Shown: piece after piece, positions 36,571 to 48,737 of the stretch
How the letters are laid out: every line of letters starts with the position of its first letter
Position numbering within the stretch: position 1 is the stretch's first letter
Assembly (NCBI GenBank): GCA_025094145.1
Contig: JALLLS010000021.1
Coordinates: 400,306 to 464,305 of the forward strand
DNA length: 64,000 bases
DNA from: Spinellus fusiger
Lineage: Eukaryota > Mucoromycota > Mucoromycetes > Mucorales > Phycomycetaceae
Direction: 5' to 3'
Notes under the pieces: model-generated
What the model was told of the DNA's origin: nothing
Databases searched by the model: none
What the model saw: only the letters and a program-made list of their open reading frames with translations
Translations under genes and position numbers: made by a program

Positions 36571-38628
36571 ATGCATTCAAAAGTACTACTTGTGCTCTTA
36601 TTTCTATGCATTGTAGTTGCTGTTTTTGCACAGGGTAAATATAAATATATACAAATATATATAAAAGCATGACTCTATCAGAGAACAGTTCATGTCTATT
36701 TATTTATATGTCTATTTGTATGAAAATTCATTTTAATTCTAGACGGATCCTCTATGGATGGAAGTGATCCAGAAGATCCAAGTGATGTAGATACTCCAAC
36801 AACCCCAGCTGCTCCAGATAACAACAACAACAACAGTGGAATGATTCCTTCTCCTGGAGGATTAGACTCACAGAGTCCTGATGCCGATGCCGATGCCCCC
36901 TTAAATCGTACAATCGAAGCAACATGTTCAGCCCTCAGTCAATGGTATAAGACATTGAATGGTGCTCAATGGACCGTGAGTACTGGTTGGGACTCTACCA
37001 ATATGACTTCTTGTTGTTCTTGGCACAATGTTTACTGCAGCAAGACTAACCAAGTGATCAGGATGTAAGTTTATTATTATAAGTAAGTGGTACTGATGCT
37101 CTTCAAGTGATCTCTCCAAGAATAATCTCCTTGGTGTGCTGCCAGACAATTTCGATAACTTTCCCACATTGGCTAACCTGTAAGTAGTGTATTTATTTAT
37201 TATCAATCAATGTATATGGATTAATGTGTTTGTTTGATCATCTTTAGTGATATGAGCTCAAATAATCTGTCAGGCTTTTTTCCTGTTTCATTGATTCAAG
37301 CTGTCAAGTTACAGACAATGTGAGTCATTAAGAATAACAAAGAATGACTTATTGTTAGTAAATTGAGTGCCAACAAGTTCACTGGTGATCTTCCTGCTGT
37401 ATTGGGATCTCTTCCTGCTCTTTCCACAATGTAATTGTTTTGATAGAAATAGAAATAGAAATAGAAATTGGAAAGATCAAGCTAAATCATACATTTTAGA
37501 CACTTGCGAAACAACTCTTATACAGGCACTATTCCTAGTACTTGGAGTAACAGTACTACTTTGAAAGGTATTTCTTCTTTATCACCTGTAATGCTATAGA
37601 ATTATACTTATTTCTCTCTCTCTTTTTATATCTTTCTTTTGTAATGGCCATTTAGCCATTTACTTGAGCAACAATAGCCTCAATGGAACCTTCCCAGCTG
37701 CAATTCAATCCATGCCACTTCTTCAGTCTCTGTAGGTTATTGAATGACTGCATTTATCTTTTATTTGACTTATTTGACTTAATTTAAGCTACCTCGATAA
37801 CAATCATTTTGGTGGCGTTATTCCCTCCGATATTGGCACTGGACTTCCTTATTTGAAACATCTGTAAGTACATCAACCGTAGTTGAGTGCTAACTTTTCA
37901 ACCAGGAATTTGAAAGGAAATGCCTTCATGGGGGCTATCCCCGATTCTATTGGTAATATCACTTCGTTGACCTCCATGTAAGTTGTTACACCGTACAAGC
38001 CCTTTTTAAATACAAACATAGAGCCCTTTCGCGTCAAATGCTCAATGGCACTATTCCTGATTCCATTTATTCCTTAACAAATCTAGCTAATCTGTAAGTC
38101 ATTATTGTACCGAACTTCACACCATCCTTTTTGTTTTTTTTATTTATATCTTGTACAGTGATCTATCAAACAATAGACTCACAGGAAATTTGTCTGAGAA
38201 GATAGGCAATCTTGTTTATTTGCAGAATCTGTAAGTAAAGAGTGACAGGTCTAAATTGTATATCAATTACTGACCTCTTTATTGATTCTAGATCTCTGAG
38301 CAATAATGGATTTACAGGAATCATACCTGTTCAGATAGGCCTTCTTCCACAATTGCAGTCTCTTTTGTTGAGTCGCAATCTTTTCAATGGTCCCTTTCCT
38401 TCAGTCGCTGCACCCAAAACTTTAAAAGTGTGTCATTTGATTCCAAGCCAAATTGACATCTGCTTGGACACAAACAACATCAATACTGCTGGTAGTCTTG
38501 CCTATGTATGTGCTATTGACTGCACAAAGCAGAGAAGCAAACACCATAAGGGCAATGATTCAAGCCACTTATCTGCTTCATTTGTATCTATTCTCTTGAG
38601 TTTCCTTACTCTGATGGCATGGTATTAA
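36571..38628 (+). CDS. Secreted, probably GPI-anchored leucine-rich-repeat protein
   Basis: Twelve exons: 36571-36634, 36743-37064, 37108-37179, 37248-37319, 37359-37430, 37500-37567, 37656-37731, 37789-37863, 37906-37977, 38022-38093, 38159-38230 and 38292-38628. They sum to 1374 nt, 457 residues. A signal peptide (KVLLVLLFLCIVVAVFAQ) and an acidic Pro/Asn-rich linker precede a plant-type N-terminal cap with paired cysteines (CCSWHNVYC). About ten 24-residue repeats of the form LDLSNNRLTGNLSEKIGNL follow, then a C-terminal cysteine cap and a Ser-rich, hydrophobic tail (SFVSILLSFLTLMAWY) resembling a GPI signal. Most repeats occupy exactly one 72-nt exon with phase-2 introns. The role is unknown; plant-type LRRs usually bind peptides or cell-wall polymers. 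Confidence 0.9.
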
Positions 38629-39908
38629 GTGGATTCAGTCATAAAGATGGCCTTGAATTCAGTCTCTGTAGTATTTTTTTATTGTCTTTATTATTATTCT
38701 ATTTTCCATGTGTGCTTGTTAAAATACAGTTCTTTGGACTAGTGTAGAGCCTTACCTCTCTCTCTCTCTCTCTGCTCTTCTTCTTCCTTCTAATCATGTT
38801 CATAATAGCATCGGGATTATTATCTTCATTCTATTGTCATTGGATTCTATTGTAGGATGAATACATATTGATACAATATATAGTTAGGATTTTACTAGAG
38901 AGAAGGGTAGATCCAAGAGAGCAGTCTAGTAAAGATCAATGACTCTTCTACATACCTACAGAGAGGTGCAGACAGACCCAAGTGTTACTTATTATTTATC
39001 TTTTACACAATAAAGAACAAAATCTATAAGATACAAAATCACTACAAGACTTCTTTCTACCATTCCAATGCACTCTAGTCGTGGTGTCTACTTTACACAG
39101 TGACTCATCAACTTATTTATCAGTATTTGTATTTGTATTTGTATTTGTATTTGTTTATCATTGAGTTTATTGGGATAACAACCTAGCCATCTATGTGTTG
39201 TAGCTCAACAAACACTATTTACAAAAGGTGATTCTGATGTTTCTTTCCATTCCGTGCAGCTAAACTATGTGTTTCTACTTAAATGTCACTTTTAACGCCA
39301 AGAAAGAAGAAGTGGAAAGGATACTTGTCACCAGGTAATACTGGGAAATGTCGATTGAATATCAATTAATCACTTCAGTGATAGTGATAGTGATAGTGAT
39401 TGTTTGTTTATTTTTAGTAATAAAAAGCAAAGAATCTTTATTGGTTTCTAATCAACACAAGAGAAAAGTAGAGAAATATCAATGCCAATACTATTGCCAT
39501 TTGGATTTGTTATTCAGCATGCACAAATATACATATTTATAGAGAAGAGAAGAGTGGAAATAGAAGGACAGACGAGTATGTATTTGTGGAGTAGTGTAGG
39601 CAGAGAAGCAGGCATTAGTTTAAGATAATAATTAAGGAAGAATAAAATGCACTGTTCATCCATAAAATAAGAAAAAAAACTCTTCTTTTCACACTCTTTC
39701 TGTCTTTCTAAAATAAGAAGAGATTCTCTATCACTCCATGGAGAATAAGTCCACAAGAACAATCATGTTTTTCTCTCTTTATACAAACAAGATGAGTGAT
39801 TTCCCGAGTAGAATATAAATAAGCACTCTCTTCTTTCTCTTCTCTCTTGTGTGTTTACATATCTTAACGTGTGTTTATATCTTAATATTCTTCTCATCTA
39901 CACTTGCA
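38629..39908. other. Intergenic region
   Basis: AT-rich, with a CT run near 38756-38774, five GTATTT repeats near 39125-39155 and a short GTGATA repeat near 39376-39400. No gene is recognised. Confidence 0.5.
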
Positions 39909-40600
39909 ATGCACCTCACAAGCGCCATTCTCTTGCTGACCCTCCTTCAAAGAGTGACATTGGCTCAACAAGGCTCTATTATTTCTATTACTTCTCCTCT
40001 TACAGGCACCCGATACCAGGCGGGATCAGATGCTATTATCACTTGGGTGAATCCTAATGTGGATGTTATCTCACAAATATTGCTAGCAAGAGGTCCTTCC
40101 ACTGCTCTTCAACCTATCATAACAATAGCACAGAATGTCAAGGCTTCTGATGGAAAATATGTGTGGAAGATCCCTACAGAATTGCCTGATGGAGATGATT
40201 GTAAGTAGCCTATCTCATCATTGGATCTGTTTACTATGGTGTATGTTTACTATGGTGTATGTTTATATTGCTTATATTGTTGATAATAGATGCCTTTGAA
40301 TTTGGAACCTCCCCAAACATGGCCTATACAGGACAATTCACTATTCATGGTGGAACAGGCGGCAGTCTTCCTCCTTCTACTCCAGTCTCTTCTCCACCCA
40401 CGACCAGTGATACGACTGCGCCATTAGGTGGAGCTGTAGCCAGCCATCCTGCACCTGCTGCTGGTTCAAGTACTGCTGTCAATACAAACACAGCAAGTCA
40501 ATCAGCCAACTCTGGCACTTCCGCCTTGATGTGCCCTAAATTCGGATCCATGATGGGTTTTGTGGGTGTGGGTGTGGGTGTGGTTGTTTATTTACTCTAA
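39909..40600 (+). CDS. Kre9/Knh1-like Ser/Thr-rich GPI-anchored protein
   Basis: Secreted cell-surface protein of the Ser-Thr-rich GPI-anchored family related to yeast Kre9/Knh1 (beta-glucan assembly). Exons 39909-40200 and 40290-40600 give 603 nt, 200 residues. A signal peptide (SAILLLTLLQRVTLAQQ) is followed by one Ig-like domain (ISITSPLTGTRYQAG, ITWVNP, YVWKIPTELPDGDDYAFEF), a Pro/Ser/Thr-rich stalk and a hydrophobic C-terminus (MGFVGVGVGVVVYLL) fitting a GPI signal. The ATG at 39909 gives a compact signal peptide; an in-frame ATG at 39849 would add 20 hydrophobic residues and cannot be excluded. Its precise function is not evident. Confidence 0.85.
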
Positions 40601-40980
40601 ATTCCTTTTATTGTGTTGATTCTTTCTTTCTTTCTTTCTTGCTAACATTATCTCCCTAGTCATACTCTAATGTCTGATCCCCTTCTTTTATTTTTCCATT
40701 TATTTTCTATTTTCCTTACCAATGCATCGTCTTTTACTTTTGAACAAGAATTCCTCTTTATGCATAGGAATAAATAAAATTTCTTTTTTTCTTTTTCTCA
40801 CTAAATTAGAAATGAGTCAACGGAATATGAAAGCTGAGGTTTCTTAATTTTTATCCTTATCAAAAGGACTCTTTCTCTCAAGAGCTTTTTTTTTTTAAAT
40901 ATTTTTTTTATTAAATATTAAACGAAAAGAAAGTCCATTTTAACACTCACCCTAGTCTATACAGTGTTTTTATCCTGTTT
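40601..40980. other. Intergenic region before SMC6
   Basis: AT-rich with TTTC repeats and poly-T runs. It holds the 3' end of the GPI-protein gene and the promoter of SMC6. Nothing specific is recognised. Confidence 0.5.
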
Positions 40981-43900
40981 ATGAAAATGAAAAACACTAC
41001 CAAGCGAAAATTGAATAGTCAAACTATTGACTCAGACTCATGGCACCAAGACAGTCATGTAATAAAGAGTTGGACTTGTGTGAAGAGGGAGGAGGTTGCT
41101 TATCAAGGTGTTTTATTATTATTAGAGTCAACCCAGAAAAAAGAGTCGAGCAGCGGTAGAGAATACACCAAAACAGCGTACAGGCAAGGGCAACACTTCT
41201 AGAGCGACAACAGCAGACAATAACAGCAACAGCAGCAGCAGCAGCAGCAGCAGTCATACAAGAATGGAAGCAGGCACAGACACAGACACAGAAGACGAGG
41301 AAGAGTCTACTGGTCCTTCAGATATTGAAAGTGAATCAAGTCAGGCAGTCAATGGATCTACTTTGGATTCCACAAGGGCAATGGTAAGTGGCTATGGTGT
41401 CCTTTTCTTGCTGCTTATACTGGTGTATCAATAGCAAGTGGCAGATTGTGGAAATATTGCGCGTGTAGAAGTCATTAATTTTATGTGCCATAAACATCTC
41501 AAAGTTGACCTTGGTCCAAAAATTAATTTTGTCATTGGACACAATGGAAGTAAGGGACATTTCATTAGTAAAAACAAAGGGAAAGAGAGGACTGCACTCG
41601 TTGGACATCTGCTCATCTTCTATCCATAGGTGGAAAGAGTGCTATTCTTACAGCCCTCACAATTGCATTGGGCGCCAAAGCAACAAGTACGAATAGAGGC
41701 AAGAAGCTCAACTCATTGATTCGTGAAGGAGCAAAGTAAGTGGTTCTCTCTTCATTGAGTCTATTTCTACTGATAGACTTTTCTTTCTTTCTATTAATGT
41801 ACGGATTCATTCATTCATGTACTATCTATCCATCTATCCATCTACCTACCTGTCTACCTACCTGTCTACCTACCTACCTATAAAATGCGTTTTTCTCATC
41901 GAATAAAGTGCTGCTCTCGTTATTATCCACTTAACCAACCAAGGACCCGACGCTTTCAAGGCCAATATTTATGGAGATACCATCCAGATTGAACGTAAAC
42001 TGACAAAGGAAGGACCAGGATCCTACAAATTGAAAAATAGTGCTGGCAAGATCATATCGAGCAAAAGAGAAGAGCTGACAGCCATTTGTGATCATATGTC
42101 AATCCAAGTGGACAATCCACTTACTGTACTAAGTCAAGACAATGCACGTCAATTTTTGAATTCAAGTACACCTGAGGATAAATACAAGGTAAATGAGAGA
42201 GAGAGAGAGAGGAACTTTTAAATAAATAAAAAAGACCTACTTATCCACTGCTTCTTCTGGAATAGTTGTTTATGAAAGGAACTCAATTGTCACAGTTGTG
42301 GGATGATTACAACATTGTGGGAGAAAGCATTGATGTGGCCAAACTGTCTATTGACCGTAAAATGCAGCATTTGCCTGATCTTTACAAAAAAGCAAAAGAA
42401 GCAGAAGATCGTTACAAGGAGATGTTGGAAGTCCGTGAAATTGATGGGAAGATTGATGAGCTCAATAACGAGCTTGTGTGGGCACAGATCATTGAGAAGG
42501 AGAAAGTTACAGAAAAGGCACGTCAGAATGCACAAGAACTGGAATCACAAGTGGCTACATTGAATGAAAGAACAACGACAGTAAAGGTAATAGAAGGGGG
42601 AGGAGAAGAGAAACCACTGCTAATGTGGCTATAGAATAACATAGTGTCAGTGGAAAAGGATATCCAAGACATGCGAACTGCTATTGATGGATTTAGACAT
42701 TCGAATGTACCTAATCGTGAAGAAAGACGCCGACTGACGGGGGAGATAGTGGATCAAGAGGGAAGATTGCGTGAATTAGGGGTAGGCTTTGTCTCTATCC
42801 TTCTTACTATGAATGATCTATGAATAATCTAACATTTATTATTGTGCTTCTTCACAATGCATTCGCTTATTCTGAACTACTTGACAAAAAACTCACACAC
42901 AATGTTACTTATTAGACCGATTTAAGAGAAATCAATGACAATGTAAAACAGGCAAGAGCAAGAATTCAGCGATTCAACAAGGATATTGCAGCAGAATCAG
43001 CCAAAGTAGAACAGACTAATAAGCCCAAGAAAGAAGCCAATAGTAGAAAACTCCAACAGTTAGAATCCACATTGGCTGAAAAAGTAAAGAAAAAGGAGTC
43101 CTTTATGGAAGAGGAGAAGAACCTGGAGGAACAATTGCTGCAAGTAAAGAAGGACTATAGACCCTTGGACTCTAAGATCCGAACTCTAGAAAGAGAGCAT
43201 GAAAACATAAGATTTAGATATAAGAACTTGATGGCACAAAAGACAGATAAACTCAAAGCCTTTGGATTCAATATGCCAGAGATTGTTAATGATATCAAGC
43301 GGGAGCCGCGGTGGAAAGGAAGGGCACCTGTTGGGCCCTTTGGTGCTTATATACAGCTAAAGCATCCAGAGTATGCTAATGTGCTAGAAATTGTGCTGGG
43401 CAAAATACTGAATTCTTTTGTGGTGGAGAATTTTGATGACAGAAATATACTTCACAAGATACTTTCAAGACATAACATGTAAGTAGACATAACACCAAAA
43501 CAAACATATGGGAAGGGGGAAGATACGCTCTATCGGGTCTATCGGATCTATAGGTGTGGTGTGGTGTAGTGTAGTGTGTTGTGTTATGTTGTGTGTTATG
43601 TTGTGTGTTGTGTTGTGTTGTGTTGTGTTGTGTAGTGTTATTTGGTTGTGCTCAAAGAACAAGGGCGCGTACTCCTATCTATGTTGCTCGCTACGATATA
43701 TTCGATTACTCACGCGAAGAACCCAACGAAAAATACCTCACTATCTTGCGTGCTATCAAGGTTTGGTTCGAATCTCTCTCTTCTCTCCTCTCTCTCTCCT
43801 TGCCCCGAAAATGAAATAAAAAGATACCAATAAATAGTTATATCCGCAATGATTAGTTTGAGGATGAATGGGTCAAGCGTCAAATGATTATAGCAAATCA

Positions 43901-46069
43901 TATTGAGAAGATACTATTGATGTCCAACCGTGAAGAGGCAGAACAAATCATGCTGAAGACTCCTGCCAACATAAGAGGATGCTTCACTCAACAATGCCAA
44001 AGTATCGGTGCTAAGCAGGGTATGCGTACTGAATCCTTAACACAGTACCGTGGACAGCCCCGGTTCAAAAAAGACATTGATCCAGAAATTGAGTATGTAA
44101 AATATCTCTCTTTTTCCCTTCCCTCTCTCTTCTTCTATAGTGTTGGGAGGGTACATTATACTAATAATGATCTTATAGAGAGGCAAAACAGTCGATACGA
44201 GATACATCAGAGCAGCTCAGAGAAATGAAATCCCAGCAAGAACAGCTAGGAAATAGAATCTACAACTTGGAAAAGGAGTTGATGGACAACAAGGTAAGCT
44301 GTTAGCAAGGGCACTCGTGAGGTTTCTCATCTTCTTTATAGACTGCTGGTTATAAAAATGACAGAGACATAAGCAAATTGAATCATGACATTCAAAGTCT
44401 TAAAGAGGAGGATGTGGATGAAGGACCTCAGACCCTACAAGCGTATGAAAGTGAAAAGATGGTAAGTGAAATAGACACTATTCATTTGTGCTTAATCTAA
44501 TGTCTTGTGAAAAAATAATAGAACTGTGAGCAGCAAGTCAAGCTCTGGGTTGGTCAGTTTGCTGCTCTTCAGAAGACTGAAAAAGACATTCAAGCTACAA
44601 TTACTTCTTTAAACCAGAAGCTTAAAGAGATGAATGACAGTGAAAATGAGTCTACAAGATCATTGTATAGATTACAGGTAAAGAATTCACCTATTACTCT
44701 ATGATGCTTTGGCAATATAAACTCAACACACCTTTTTGTTTATAGGAAGAACTTCAGAATATGGATGCTATCAAACAGAAAGAAAGAACAATTCTGAGAT
44801 CTCTTGAAGATCAATTTGAGCAGAGAAAAGACAGATTAAATGTATGCAAAAAAGAAGTCAAAGATTTAGAGAGAACATGCAAGGTTAGTCATTATCCTAT
44901 GGCTAAAGAAGAGAGAGAAAGAAAGAAAGAGATGTGAATAACACGATATTGAATTTATAGGATTGGATATCACAAGCCATGGAGGACTATCCAAATCGTG
45001 TAGAGACAACAGAAACCCATCAAGCATTGCAAAGAAAGATTGATCATTTAGATGAGATACGACGTAGAAAAGAAGAAGAGTATATACACAAACATTTAGC
45101 CATATTGGCACTCATGGTATTGTTTTACTTAGAGTGGGGATAACACTGGAAGAAGTAGAAGTAGAAGCAAAGATTACTTTAACAGCCTGGCATGAGGCCA
45201 AGACATCCATCAAAGAACTGGAGGAGCTTATCAAGGTAAGCCTATCAATAAATACGTAGAAAGAGGAAAGAGAAGGAATAGAAAGTACATAGATTACTGA
45301 ATAACCCATGCACTCTATAGAATATGAAAAAAGCACTCAAAGTCCGTTTGGATCGTTGGGACGCATTTCGCATGTATATCTCTCTCAGTGCCATGGGACA
45401 CTTCACATATTACATGCACAAAAGAGGAGACAGTGGAAAGCTTAAATTTGATCATAAAGCATCACAACTCATTATTAGAGTAAGTAAGAGCTGATATACT
45501 AGCATCATCATGCCTTTAGTAGGAATCCTAATTCTTATTATATTGTACAGGTGTCTACGGGAGATCAATTCAGAAAAGGAGCTACACGTCAAAAGGACTC
45601 CAAATCACTTTCTGGTGGTGAAAAGTCATTCTCACAAATTAGTTTATTGTTAGCTCTGTGGCAGGGCATTTCATCCCCAGTCTTATGGTAAGTGGATCTG
45701 TTCTTATCGCAGTGTGTTTGAGTCTCATTTGGAATTGTTATCCATTAGTTTGGATGAATTTGATGTATACATGGATGCTGTGAATAGAAAACAGGCCATG
45801 AAGATGATTGTAAGTGGTCTACTTTATACTAAAGAATTTCTCTTAACAAGCCATCGATTTCATATAGATTGATTCGGCAAGTGATAACAATTCTCAGTAT
45901 ATCTTGATTACACCCCAAGGTACTAATGATTATAGTCTACTCTAGTGTATTGGTGGTAGTTAATCAACAGTGCTTATGTCTTTCCTTTCTTTTAGATGCT
46001 ACCAATATGACACCCGGTTCTTTTGTTACTGTTCATCGTTTAGCTGATCCAGAAAGAAGCGACGAGTAA
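40981..46069 (+). CDS. SMC6: SMC6, ATPase of the Smc5-Smc6 complex
   Basis: Nuclear DNA-repair and chromosome-stability ATPase. Twenty-one exons: 40981-41058, 41126-41383, 41435-41549, 41630-41735, 41909-42188, 42266-42586, 42635-42781, 42916-43478, 43664-43760, 43857-44092, 44179-44293, 44342-44461, 44522-44677, 44746-44883, 44961-45079, 45133-45235, 45321-45479, 45551-45687, 45749-45809, 45868-45919 and 45996-46069. They sum to 3435 nt, 1144 residues. An acidic poly-Ser N-terminus precedes Walker A GHNGSGKS (147-154, split by intron 3), the first coiled coil, the hinge around WKGRAPVGPFGAYIQ (about 568), the second coil, the signature LSGGEKSFS (1057) and Walker B CLDEFD (Asp1085, Glu1086). 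The exon 9 acceptor is uncertain (43664 or 43658). ATG 40987 is an alternative start. Confidence 0.93.
41227..41254. repeat. AGC repeat encoding poly-Ser in SMC6
   Basis: A run of AGC codons in exon 2 of SMC6, giving a serine tract in the disordered N-terminus. Confidence 0.9.
41821..41880. repeat. ATCT/ACCT/GTCT microsatellite in an SMC6 intron
   Basis: Tandem 4-bp units with interruptions inside the intron 41736-41908. Confidence 0.9.
43556..43640. repeat. GTGTTGT-rich simple repeat in an SMC6 intron
   Basis: Tandem TGTTG/TGTGTTA units fill most of the 185-nt intron 43479-43663 and run close to the acceptor, which makes the next exon's start ambiguous. Confidence 0.9.
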
Positions 46070-47807
46070 TATGTAGCCTTATTTCTAGATAGCAAAGACG
46101 TTGTCCAATAAATAGCCATTAAACTGAGCTATAGGAGTCATTTCTTATTACTAAAAGAAAAGATATATTTATATATCGTTTTAATAATAATAATAATAAT
46201 AATAATTAGATAAATTGTGTTCCCCTTCCTATCACTCTAGTGTCTATTGTTATAAAGTATGTTATGGAGCATGTTATGGAGTATATTATAATAGAGGAGA
46301 ACAATAAAAAATTCCTTTACAACACACATTTATAAAACCTTTTACATGTCACCTAAAAGAGAAAAGAGGTGTAATTGTAGGGAGCCACTCTTTTCTATAG
46401 GCCGAAGATTTAACTTTCAAAGATACTAAACAACTGTAGTACCTGTTTATTGATGAATTATGACAATACAGGAGGACAAGAATGAATGGGTGGTACATCA
46501 TAGAATAGATCACTAGAGCGCCAACAATAGCCTACTGTTAAAATAGGCAGCACTAATCTATATTTATTAAGGTATGTCCATGGCGAGTCTATCATGTCTA
46601 TAGATAGATGCTCCCTTGTTGACTTGTATTGATATAGAGATAGGATTCATCTTCATCATGACATCATAGAATACAGTGGCATAACGGAACTTCCTTAGGG
46701 AGAAGCAATTCATTGAACATGAATCAGTTTTATAGATAATTATAGAAAGATAAAGCAATGGAAACAAGGCTACACTAGGAAGATGCAGACACACCTTTAT
46801 CAGCTGAGCATTCTCTATCACTGCTTAGCTACTATAGAGTCCTGGCTACACAACATTAATATAAGTTTGTATATTATCTTTTTTTCTTATTCTCTTCTCT
46901 GCTGCCCATTGAATTCTATGGAGAGCACTGTCTATGGAGAGGGGGGATATGTGTGTGTGGCTTCCTAGTGATGCATGTGTATATTGGTGAGTCATTTAAT
47001 TCTATCTTGACTGCTCTTTAAAATAGAAATGCCCTGAAAATAGGAATGCATTTTATTGGAGCAACCACTGATAATAATCTATTTTAAGTTTGAAAAGCGT
47101 TCTTTTCCATATTAAACTTGAATGTCAGCTGATGTGGCTGGTGAGGGGTCTTGCCTTATAGTCTGTGAGTGAGTTGTACAGTGATCCAGTCTTTTATAAC
47201 AAAATAGCACTTTAGCATGAATGACTATTTCACAGGCAATAATACATTCCGGTAGTTTCTATAGATACCGTAGATACCGTAGATACCATAGATACCATAG
47301 ACACCATAGATACCATAGACACCATAGATACCATAGACACCATGCACTCTTGCTAGGGAATGTTATTTTTTCTTTCTTTCTTTAGGACAGCATTTCTGAC
47401 AGCTCCATGTAAAATACAAAGGCTATTTTTATGCTATTGTTTTTTTTTGCTCTAGTCACGTAGCTTAAAAGATAGAACTTTCTATTGTGGCTTAAACTAC
47501 ACAGCAGTTAGCCACAATATAAAATAAGGTGTGAGGAATGTCTCTTATAGGAAATATTACCATCATGTCTCTTATAGGAAGAACAAGGGAGAAATAATAA
47601 GATCTATTGTGTAGAAAAAGAAAAAGAAAAAGAAAGAGAAGAAAGAGAAGAAAGAGAAATGTCTAAACTAAGCCGGCATACTATGGCCACACACCACTGC
47701 GCCAAGAATACTTCAGATACAGTCCGTGTAACCTTCCATGCAAAAGGTATAAAGTGAGAGACAGAGAGGGGCCTTTTTTCCGTTTTGTTTCCCCTTTTTA
47801 TTTCTCA
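46070..47807. other. Intergenic region
   Basis: About 1.7 kb. It holds a TAA run (about 46175-46205), the minisatellite at 47261-47343 and an AAAGAGAAG-rich stretch (47615-47660). No coding sequence is recognised; the last 60 bp include an in-frame extension of the next gene that I do not count as coding. Confidence 0.5.
47261..47343. repeat. ATAGATACC/ATAGACACC minisatellite
   Basis: About eight tandem copies of a 10-bp unit, ATAGATACCG/ATAGATACCA, which becomes a 20-bp alternating ATAGATACCATAGACACC pattern toward the right end. Confidence 0.9.
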
Positions 47808-48737
47808 ATGACAACGAAGCGGCAATTCCACCAAGCCCTTTTCTATCTTTCTGCAGTGGCTCTGCTGCTCTCCTTCCTTGGCACATGTGTCAGTGCCTCT
47901 TCCCTTGTAGCTAGACAGGACATTGCTGAAAACACAATCAACGTCACAAGTACGTCCTTTATTGTACTGATCCTTCTTTACTAATAATAACAGTTGCTGG
48001 CCATGTCCTCTCTATCCACGGCATCATTGCTAGTGTCATCCTATTCATAACGGGTATCTACTTGTGTTTTGCAGGAGGTAAATAAGACAGTCCATGCTTT
48101 TGTGTTGACTCTTCCTGCAGGTGTACACCAGCGCCTTACCATCTTCCTTGTCGGCTTTTACGTGGGATGTAACGTTGCTTACATCATATTGACCAATGCA
48201 AAAGACAACTACGGCGCCAACAATGACACCATCTTCCTTGTCGTCACCATTCTAGCCGGTGTTCTTATCGGTTCAATTCTTGTTTGCTGTCTTTTCCTTG
48301 CCATATATCTATTGGGTGCTTTGTTAGGTTACATGGCCGCTCTTTGGCTGCTCACCTGGGTAGACAACGGCCTTATCCAGCAGGGATGGGGTCGTGCTAT
48401 TCTCATCATCTGTTTTGTTATTGCTGGTGTTATTCTAATGGCCTTCCTTGAACGTCCAATGATTGTTATTGCCACCGCATTTGTTGGCTCTTTTGCCATC
48501 TTTGTCGGTGTTGATATGTACGTCAATACTGGATTTAATCAGGCTGTGGAAATATTCCTGAAAGCAAAGTCATTGGATGTATTCCAGTCCTCACCACAAG
48601 TACGAGGCATGCTTGCCGGTACTCTTGGCTTGGCTCTTGTGGGTGCTATTATTCAGTGGTTATTGATCAGAAACCGTGAACATACCTCCTGGAGAGCTAA
48701 CCGTGCACCAGGACAAGGTGGCTGGAGCCGTGTTTAG
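47808..48737 (+). CDS. TMEM198-like DUF4203 multi-pass membrane protein
   Basis: Seven-helix membrane protein of the TM7S3/TM198-like family; function uncertain (vertebrate TMEM198 is linked to Wnt-receptor phosphorylation). Exons 47808-47949, 47994-48077 and 48121-48737 give 843 nt, 280 residues. An N-terminal hydrophobic segment (FYLSAVALLLSFLGTCVSA) may be a signal peptide, followed by a short extracellular part with an NVT sequon. Then come helices such as GIIASVILFITGIYLCFAG, ILAGVLIGSILVCCLFLAIY and LGLALVGAIIQWLLI, and the loop VDMYVNTGFNQ. The tail is polar (APGQGGWSRV). The ATG at 47808 is chosen over 47754, which only adds a basic, UTR-like stretch. Confidence 0.85.

Noticed and set aside
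43508..43662. Cys/Val-rich and Thr/His/Asn-rich frames
   Set aside because: Translations of the GTGTTGT repeat inside an SMC6 intron.
43764..43779. GGTTCGAATCTC, resembling a tRNA B-box
   Set aside because: Lies at the start of an SMC6 intron and no cloverleaf can be drawn around it.
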